From an uncultured Bacteroidales bacterium (GTDB lineage Bacteria > Bacteroidota > Bacteroidia > Bacteroidales > UBA932): a stretch of 64,000 bases of DNA. This document shows, piece after piece, positions 58,831 to 64,000 of the stretch. The stretch's first letter is position 1, and each line of letters starts with the position of its first letter. The translations under genes and the position numbers were made by a program. The notes under the pieces were generated by a model that was given only the letters and a program-made list of their open reading frames with translations, had not been told where the DNA came from and did not search any database. Where the stretch lies: assembly GCA_946410455.1 (NCBI GenBank), contig CAMKAJ010000006.1:30148-94147 (forward strand), given 5' to 3'.

Positions 58831-59388
58831 ATGGATATTTGGGGTAAATTTTGTGGCAAAGCTCTTAAGGCTCTTGGCTGGACGGCAGATACTCCCGCTG
58901 TTCCCGAAGAAAAGTGCATCATACTTGGAGTTCCGCATACTACGGTATGGGATTTCCTTATTTCCTACCTTTATTACAGGTCTCTCGGCGAACATGCCAA
59001 GTGCATGGTAAAGAAAGATTTCTTCTTTCCTCCGCTGAGCTGGATACTGAGGGCGACAGGCTGCATCCCGGTAGACCGAACCAGTCCTACCAATATGCTT
59101 CGCAGCGTGATAGAAGAGATGCAGAAGCCCGGCCGTTTCCACCTGGCCCTCGCTCCTGAAGGAACTCGTAAGCCCGTAAAGAATTGGAAGACAGGTTTTC
59201 ATCTCATAGCCAGCAAGGCCAACATTCCTGTGTACTTGGGATACTTCGACTGGGGCACCAAGCACATTGGCAGAGGTGAGAAGGTGGAACTTACAGATGA
59301 CGCACGTGCCGATATGAAGCGCATCCAGGCCATCTACGAGGAGATGCACCTCACCGGCAAGCACCCCGAAAAGTACATTACACACTGA
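58831..59388 (+). CDS. PlsC-like 1-acylglycerol-3-phosphate acyltransferase family protein
   Basis: A 185-residue acyltransferase. PHTTVWDF contains the catalytic H-x4-D, GCIPVDRTSPTN the second block and LAPEGTRKPV the phosphate-binding block (EGTR). Length is at the short end of the family, without an extended membrane anchor. It may acylate lysophosphatidate or another lipid. ATG at 58831 (MDIWGKFCGKAL) follows the promoter by 28 bases. Its stop overlaps the start of the acyl ligase gene (TGATG). Confidence 0.9.
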   Translation: MDIWGKFCGKALKALGWTADTPAVPEEKCIILGVPHTTVWDFLISYLYYRSLGEHAKCMVKKDFFFPPLSWILRATGCIPVDRTSPTNMLRSVIEEMQKPGRFHLALAPEGTRKPVKNWKTGFHLIASKANIPVYLGYFDWGTKHIGRGEKVELTDDARADMKRIQAIYEEMHLTGKHPEKYITH

Positions 59389-61025
59389 TGAGACATAATT
59401 TCCAGACCTTGGCAGAGGTCTTTGAATACTCTACTCTTAAATATGCAAAAAGGCCGGCCTACGAACTGATAGACGGCAACCAGACATACAATTACGCCCA
59501 GTTCAGGGAAACAGCCAGGCGGCTTTCCAGGCAGCTGTCGAATTTTGGTATCAACAGCGGCGATAAAGTGGCAATATTCTCTCAGAATATGCCCAACTGG
59601 GCTGTCGCCTTCTTCTCCATTACTGCGTTCGGACGTATAGCAGTGCCCCTGCTTACCGAGCTGACGGAGAACGAAATCACAAACATCCTTACACATTCCG
59701 AGACAAAGGCGCTCTTCGTGTCCCGCCGCCTGCTTGCCAAGGTGCCTCAGGACCTTCTGGACAAGATGCATATCGTCATTGCAACAGACGACCTCAGCAT
59801 TATCCAGACGGGAGAGTCCGCCTACACCTGCGACGGTTCTATCTCGAGCCCGCTGTCAGACGACGTGGCCTGCCTCATATACACCTCCGGCACCACCGGC
59901 GCCGCCAAGGGCGTGATGCTTACGCATAAAAACTTCTGCGTCAATATCAGGTCTTCCTGGGATGCCCACAAGGTGCGCAGGCACGACGTTTTCTTGTCTA
60001 TACTGCCTCTCGCACATACTTACGAGATGAGTATCGGCATGCTGTATCCATTCGCCGTGGGTGCAAAGGTGTACTACCTTATGCGTCCGCCTACTCCGTC
60101 GATCCTTCTGCCCAATTTCAAGAAATACCGCCCGACCTGCATGCTGTCGGTACCCTTGGTAATCGAGAAGATATACCATTCCAGCATAGTTCCTACGATC
60201 AAGAAAAGCCGTTTCCTTACGGCACTTGGTAAATTCAGCCCTACTCTGCTAGCCCGCCTCGTGGGCATGCGGCTCAGAAAGACCTTCGGCGGAAGGATAT
60301 GTTTCTTCGGTATCGGCGGGGCCAAGCTGGACGCCGAGGTGGAGGCATTTCTGCGTCGCGCCCGCTTCCCTTATTCCATTGGCTATGGCCTCACGGAAAC
60401 CGCTCCTCTCATTGGCTACGCTCGTGTGGGCGAGACTCATGTGGGCTCATTCGGGAACGCGGCCTATGGCGTTCAGCTGCGCCTGGAGGATGTGGATCCT
60501 CAAACAGGAGAAGGCGAAATAGTAGCCAAGGGAGACTGCGTGATGAAGGGGTACTACAAAGACTACAAGCGTACCTGTCAGGTGCTTACGGACGATGGAT
60601 GGTTCCACACAGGAGACATTGCCTCCCAGGACAAACGAGGGCGCTACTATATCAAAGGCCGCCTTGGGAGCGTGATCCTGGGGCCGGACGGCGAAAATAT
60701 CTATCCGGAAGAGATAGAGAGCGTCATCAACAATATCAAAGATATTAGCGAGTCTCTTGTGGTGAAGCGTGACGGTCATCTGGTCGCTCTCGTGCATTTC
60801 AACGACAATGTGCTCGACTGGAATTACGATAATCAGGACCGCTTCCTTGAAGACCTGGAGCGCCGCAAGAAGGATATTCTGGAGTTCGTAAATACCCATG
60901 TCAACCGTAATAGCCGAATTAAAGAGGTAGAAGTGGAGGAGAAACCCTTCGCCAAGACCGCCACAATCAAAATCAAACGTTTCCTATATAAAGAACAGGC
61001 CAAGCATGAGACTGATAAGAAATAA
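59388..61025 (+). CDS. AMP-dependent acyl-CoA/acyl-ACP synthetase
   Basis: A 545-residue adenylate-forming ligase that activates a fatty or other carboxylic acid. The P-loop YTSGTTGAAKGVMLTH, IGYGLTETAPLIGY, WFHTGDIASQDKRGRYYIKG and GENIYPEEIE, plus the Lys-containing end FAKTATIKIKRF, form the complete set. It resembles long-chain acyl-CoA synthetases (FadD/AAS type). Joined by overlapping codons to the PlsC-like gene and by a 20-base overlap to the DUF3737 gene. The neighbours suggest that it supplies acyl groups to the two acyltransferases, which is inference. Confidence 0.92.
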   Translation: MRHNFQTLAEVFEYSTLKYAKRPAYELIDGNQTYNYAQFRETARRLSRQLSNFGINSGDKVAIFSQNMPNWAVAFFSITAFGRIAVPLLTELTENEITNILTHSETKALFVSRRLLAKVPQDLLDKMHIVIATDDLSIIQTGESAYTCDGSISSPLSDDVACLIYTSGTTGAAKGVMLTHKNFCVNIRSSWDAHKVRRHDVFLSILPLAHTYEMSIGMLYPFAVGAKVYYLMRPPTPSILLPNFKKYRPTCMLSVPLVIEKIYHSSIVPTIKKSRFLTALGKFSPTLLARLVGMRLRKTFGGRICFFGIGGAKLDAEVEAFLRRARFPYSIGYGLTETAPLIGYARVGETHVGSFGNAAYGVQLRLEDVDPQTGEGEIVAKGDCVMKGYYKDYKRTCQVLTDDGWFHTGDIASQDKRGRYYIKGRLGSVILGPDGENIYPEEIESVINNIKDISESLVVKRDGHLVALVHFNDNVLDWNYDNQDRFLEDLERRKKDILEFVNTHVNRNSRIKEVEVEEKPFAKTATIKIKRFLYKEQAKHETDKK

Positions 61026-61848
61026 AGAATTTGAAGGCGAGAGGCCTTTGTATTGCGAGAAAGACCTGCGCTTGGAGAATGTAACTATTCACGCAGGAGA
61101 GTCAGCACTTAAGGAGACGGCTGTCATAGAGGCGGTCGGCTGCCGCTTTGAGGGGAAGTATCCTTTCTGGTGCTGCAACGGTTTCACCGTGCGCGATTGC
61201 CTGTTTACCGAAGGGGCGCGTGCAGCGCTTTGGTACAGCCGTGGCCTGCTGATGGAAGACTGTCTGGTAGAAGCGCCCAAGATGTTCCGGGAGATGGAAG
61301 ACCTGACTTTGCGCCGGGTACGCATTCCTAATGCAGCCGAGACGCTTTGGAGCTGCCGGAACGTGAATCTTGAAGACGTTGAGATTCAGAAGGGCGACTA
61401 TCTGTTTATGCATTCTTCCGGGATACGTGTACGCGGGCTCAAGCTCCAGGGCAATTACTCCTTCCAGTACTGCAAGGATGTAGAGATTTGCGATTCTGTA
61501 CTTGATACCAAAGATGCTTTCTGGGAGACCGAAAACGTAACAGTGCGTGATTCAGTGATTTGTGGTGAATATCTCGGCTGGTATTCCAAGGGCCTGCGGC
61601 TGGTGAATTGCCGTATCGGAGGCACCCAGCCCCTCTGTTATGCCGAGGGCCTGGTGCTGGAGAACTGCATCTTTGACGCTGACGCTGATCTGGCGTTTGA
61701 GTATTCTTCCGTGCTGGCTGATATTCGCGGGGCCGTTACTTCCGTGAAGAACCCGCGCACAGGGACGATCGTTGCCGATTCTTACGGAGAGATTATCCTG
61801 GACGCCAATATCAAGGCACCGGGGGACTGCAAAATAAGCGTCAGATAA
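61006..61848 (+). CDS. DUF3737 parallel beta-helix protein
   Basis: A 280-residue protein of DUF3737, unknown function. The sequence consists of regular strands (LRLENVTIHAGESALKETAV, NGFTVRDCLFTEGARAALWY, NLEDVEIQKGDYLFMHSSGI and more), the pattern of a right-handed parallel beta-helix, ending in NPRTGTIVADSYGEIILD. No signal peptide. It overlaps the acyl ligase by 20 bases and the PatB-type gene by one base. The pairing of DUF3737 with a PatB/MalY aminotransferase occurs in other bacteria, to my recollection; the basis is not known. Confidence 0.88.
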   Translation: MRLIRNKEFEGERPLYCEKDLRLENVTIHAGESALKETAVIEAVGCRFEGKYPFWCCNGFTVRDCLFTEGARAALWYSRGLLMEDCLVEAPKMFREMEDLTLRRVRIPNAAETLWSCRNVNLEDVEIQKGDYLFMHSSGIRVRGLKLQGNYSFQYCKDVEICDSVLDTKDAFWETENVTVRDSVICGEYLGWYSKGLRLVNCRIGGTQPLCYAEGLVLENCIFDADADLAFEYSSVLADIRGAVTSVKNPRTGTIVADSYGEIILDANIKAPGDCKISVR

Positions 61849-63044
61849 TGGGATTCGATAAAATAGTTGAGCGTCGCGGAACCAATTGCGTAAAGTGGGA
61901 TGCCGTGCCGGACGGCGTGCTGCCTATGTGGGTGGCCGATATGGACTTTGAGACTGCGCCCTGCGTGCAGGAAGCGGTGCGCAAGCGTGCCGAACACGGT
62001 GTTTTTGGGTACACAGCCGTTCCTGCAAGTTATTACGAGTCAGTATGCAACTGGTTTGCGGAGCGTCACGGCTGGAGGCCCCGGCCGGAGTGGATTATCT
62101 ACTGCCCCGGGCTGGTGCCTGCAATGTCGGCATGCGTAAGCGCGTTTACTCAGCCCGGCGACAAAGTCATCATCATGAGCCCGGTGTACAACTGCTTCTT
62201 CTCGTCTATCAGGAATTACGAGTGCGAGGCCCTGGATGTACCGCTGCTCACGGTAGAGGATGGTGGCATCCCGCACTATGAGATTGATTTCGAGGGCCTT
62301 GAGCGTGCCGCACGCGACCCTCGGGCCAAGATGATGTTGCTTTGTTCGCCCCACAATCCTGCCGGCCGAGTTTGGACACCCGCTGAGCTTGAGCGCGTAG
62401 GGCGCATCTGTATCGATAATGGAATCATGGTGGTGAGCGACGAAATTCACTGCGAATTCGTGCAGCCGGGAGTCAAGTTTACTCCCTTCGCTTCTATTTC
62501 CGAGGAGTTCGAGAGGGCTTGTGTTACCCTGAATTCCCCGAGCAAGGCGTTCAATATTGCCGGCTTGCAAATATCCAATATCATCTGCGCCGACCCGCAG
62601 ATTCGTGCCCGCGTAGATAAAGCGGTGAATGTGAATGAGATATGCGATGTGAATCCCTTCGGTGTAGTGGCACTGCAGGCCGCTTACACCCCTGAGGGGT
62701 TGGAATGGCTGGAGGAGCTTAATGCGCAGATTGCGGCCAATTACCTGTTCTTGCGCACTTATCTTGCCAGGCATCTGCCGATGGATTATAAGGTGTACCG
62801 TCTGGAGGGTACCTATCTGGCCTGGCTGGACATCAAGGCCTTATGCTATGAGCCGGGCGGCGCGCTGCGCATTTCTTCTGTAGATGTGGCCGACAGCCTG
62901 GTGGAGGTAGAGAAGGTTAAGTTCAGCAACGGCGTGATGTACGGGCAGGAAGGTTTTCTGCGTATTAATATGGCCTGCCCTCAGGCCTTGCTGGAAGATG
63001 GCCTGTCCCGTTTGGTGAAGGGACTTAAACGTATGATGTTATGA
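61848..63044 (+). CDS. PatB/MalY-type PLP-dependent C-S lyase/aminotransferase
   Basis: A 398-residue fold-type I PLP enzyme. Family marks: MWVADMDFETAPCVQEAV, GYTAVPASYYESVCNWFAER, CSPHNPAGRVW, VVSDEIHCEF and the PLP lysine in SPSKAFNIAGLQ. Members cleave cystathionine and similar thioethers (C-S beta-lyase) or act as aminotransferases; MalY also represses maltose genes in E. coli. The start shares one base with the DUF3737 stop (TAATG), and the stop overlaps the next start by four bases. Confidence 0.93.
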   Translation: MGFDKIVERRGTNCVKWDAVPDGVLPMWVADMDFETAPCVQEAVRKRAEHGVFGYTAVPASYYESVCNWFAERHGWRPRPEWIIYCPGLVPAMSACVSAFTQPGDKVIIMSPVYNCFFSSIRNYECEALDVPLLTVEDGGIPHYEIDFEGLERAARDPRAKMMLLCSPHNPAGRVWTPAELERVGRICIDNGIMVVSDEIHCEFVQPGVKFTPFASISEEFERACVTLNSPSKAFNIAGLQISNIICADPQIRARVDKAVNVNEICDVNPFGVVALQAAYTPEGLEWLEELNAQIAANYLFLRTYLARHLPMDYKVYRLEGTYLAWLDIKALCYEPGGALRISSVDVADSLVEVEKVKFSNGVMYGQEGFLRINMACPQALLEDGLSRLVKGLKRMML

Positions 63045-63646
63045 GAAAGTTGTTTATAATTCTTGTTGCTGTGGCTGCTGTGATGTCTTGTGAGAGAAAC
63101 GCATGGACGACTGAAGAAAGTCGTTTGATTATGGAAAGTGAGGGCCTCATGAGGGTGCTCACCATAGATGAGCCGTCAGACTCACTGGTGCTTCGTGCAG
63201 AGAGCTCTTTCTTGGGCCCGGATGCGCTGAAGGCTCCGGAATACAAGCGTCTTGCCCGGCGCCTGGTAACTACCGTCACCGATCCTTCCCAGGACGGAGT
63301 GGGTATTGCAGGGCCTCAGGTTGGAGTGCTCAGGCGCGTGATTGCCGTGCAACGTTTTGATAAAGAAGGTGAACCGTTCGAGGTTTATCCCAATATCAGG
63401 ATTGTTGCTTTCCGAGGCCAGCCCGAGGCCGGCCCCGAGGGATGCCTGAGCGTTCCCGGCAAGCGCGGTTCTGTGCTGCGCTGGCGCGATATAGATATAT
63501 GCTACACCTCTCTGGAAACCATGCAAGATACTGTAGAAACCGTCCAGGGCTTCACCGCCGTCATCTTCCAGCACGAATGCGACCACCTCGACGGAGTCAT
63601 TTATACAGACAAGATTGAAGTTCCTGAACCAAAGGACTTGCAATAA
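63041..63646 (+). CDS. peptide deformylase-like lipoprotein
   Basis: A 201-residue deformylase relative that appears to be exported: MRKLFIILVAVAAVMSC gives a lipobox with Cys17. The deformylase motifs are all present: GVGIAGPQVG, PEGCLSVPG with the metal Cys and QHECDHLDG with both His. Residues 18-80 form an extra N-terminal part (with SRLIMESEGLMRVLTI). A cytoplasmic deformylase is encoded at 43466, so this one must serve something else, perhaps formylated peptides outside the membrane. It is the last gene of the acyl-lipid operon by overlap (ATGA). Confidence 0.88.
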   Translation: MRKLFIILVAVAAVMSCERNAWTTEESRLIMESEGLMRVLTIDEPSDSLVLRAESSFLGPDALKAPEYKRLARRLVTTVTDPSQDGVGIAGPQVGVLRRVIAVQRFDKEGEPFEVYPNIRIVAFRGQPEAGPEGCLSVPGKRGSVLRWRDIDICYTSLETMQDTVETVQGFTAVIFQHECDHLDGVIYTDKIEVPEPKDLQ

Positions 63647-63667
63647 TCATTTTTATTCGTATCTTTG
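63638..63667 (+). promoter_or_regulatory. promoter of tRNA-His (TTG - 19 - TATCTTTG)
   Basis: TTG at 63638-63640, 19 bases, then TATCTTTG at 63660-63667, ending 14 bases before the tRNA: a complete Bacteroidetes promoter overlapping the end of the deformylase-like gene. Confidence 0.75.
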
Positions 63668-63681
63668 CAATCTCTAACACG

Positions 63682-63757
63682 GTGCGATTAGTTCAGTTGG
63701 TAGAGCACCAGATTGTGGTTCTGGGTGTCGTGGGTTCGAGCCCCACATCGCACCCCA
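63682..63757 (+). tRNA. tRNA-His (GTG)
   Basis: Acceptor GTGCGAT with ATCGCAC, extra G at 63681 opposite C73 as expected for tRNA-His, anticodon stem CCAGA/TCTGG with loop TTGTGGT giving anticodon GTG, T loop TTCGAGC, and encoded CCA at 63755-63757. Confidence 0.96.
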
Positions 63758-63802
63758 AACAGAAAAGGTCGGCGAATGCCGGCCCTTTCTGTTTTCTTTT
63801 TC
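63757..63802 (+). terminator. terminator after tRNA-His
   Basis: 63757-63773 and 63778-63794 form a 17-bp stem with one mismatch and one G-T around a GAAT loop, followed by TCTTTTTC. It starts on the last base of the tRNA's CCA. Confidence 0.85.
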
Positions 63803-64000
63803 AAAGGCCCTTAACCGAGGGGAGGTACTGAATGTATTGCGGGCCGCTCCAGCCGTCCCAAGTTGTAGCAGGGGTAAGCGCGAAAATCGGATTTTTCGCG
63901 CCCGGCGTCCCACATCGCAGCAGGGGTAGGAGCAGTCGCTGTATCGGATCATGCGCAAAAGTATGTGTTTAAGCATAGATATTTTGTAACCTAAAGAGGA
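63803..64000. other. non-coding end of window with hairpin and imperfect repeats
   Basis: No gene is supported here. GCGCGAAAA and TTTTCGCGC (about 63879-63901) form a hairpin. CGTCCCA plus (T/C)GTAGCAGGGGTA-like sequence occurs twice (63854-63876 and 63907-63929), and CCCACATCGCA at 63909-63919 repeats part of the tRNA-His 3' end. Confidence 0.5.

Noticed and set aside
63674..63976. Minus-strand open frame of 100 codons ending in a GSNPRHPEPQSGALP-like tail
   Set aside because: This is the familiar false translation of a tRNA gene (tRNA-His) and its terminator.

Overview
The window is a stretch of bacterial chromosome, almost fully coding, with a G+C content by eye a little above one half. 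Gene content and signals point to an uncultured or little-studied member of the order Bacteroidales. The evidence is promoters of the Bacteroidetes type (TAnnTTTG at -7, TTG or TTTG about 20 bases upstream), outer-membrane and lipid A genes, a SusC-type TonB-dependent receptor, S46 and M16 peptidases, DUF4876, DUF6850, DUF3078, DUF4837 and DUF6515 proteins, HU-like CCDC81 protein, and a general lack of Shine-Dalgarno sequences. No phage, IS element, CRISPR array or resistance gene was found.

Layout. 1-3.9 kb (minus): rimP-nusA-infB, with an apparent terminator hairpin in the leader. 4.0-4.7 kb (plus): pnuC vitamin transporter. 4.7-10.6 kb (minus): Ser/Gly-rich lipoprotein, FadL-like porin, lpxD, lpxC, lpxA, WbqC-like protein; this is the early lipid A pathway. 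10.7-14.3 kb (plus): proS, a DUF3078 outer-membrane protein, tilS. 14.3 kb: tRNA-Asn (minus). 14.5-24.3 kb (plus): an envelope and peptidoglycan-turnover block (HU/CCDC81 membrane protein, Nudix hydrolase, a DUF4922-SpoIID fusion, AmpG-like permease, NamZ-type exo-muramidase, DUF6515 protein, murI, lipoprotein dipeptidyl peptidase III). 24.4-28.9 kb (plus): rhaT-like transporter, YitT family, a duplicated-domain lipoprotein, a thioesterase, then yhhQ-queF for queuosine behind a likely preQ1 riboswitch. 28.9-32.7 kb: a NahK-like sugar 1-kinase (minus), a metallophosphoesterase and a secreted protein (plus). 32.8-33.5 kb: tRNA-Glu, rpsT, tRNA-Pro and a block of unexplained hairpins and direct repeats. 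33.5-43.0 kb: a secreted GH2 enzyme (plus), then on minus miaB, a LysM/M23 protein, a phosphohexomutase, DUF4837, rseP, dxr and a small membrane protein. 43.0-44.0 kb (plus): ruvX and def.

44.0-54.9 kb holds an M16 protease, a TonB receptor-DUF4876-DUF6850 set (minus) and a divergent S46 dipeptidyl peptidase. 55.0-56.4 kb: an Omp85-type barrel without POTRA domains. 56.4-57.3 kb: a membrane-anchored LytTR regulator with an array of repeated boxes upstream. 57.4-63.6 kb (plus): a divergent group of an acyltransferase of the condensation superfamily, a PlsC-like acyltransferase, an acyl-activating ligase, DUF3737, a PatB-type C-S lyase and a lipoprotein deformylase. The window closes with tRNA-His and its terminator.

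The most interesting points are the peptidoglycan-turnover locus with the signal-less DUF4922-SpoIID fusion, the LytTR box array next to an acyl-lipid operon, the preQ1 riboswitch, a 35-bp operator-promoter shared by the GH2 gene and the phosphohexomutase gene, the receptor-DUF4876-DUF6850 set, several near-leaderless genes, and unusual forms of RimP and LpxC.
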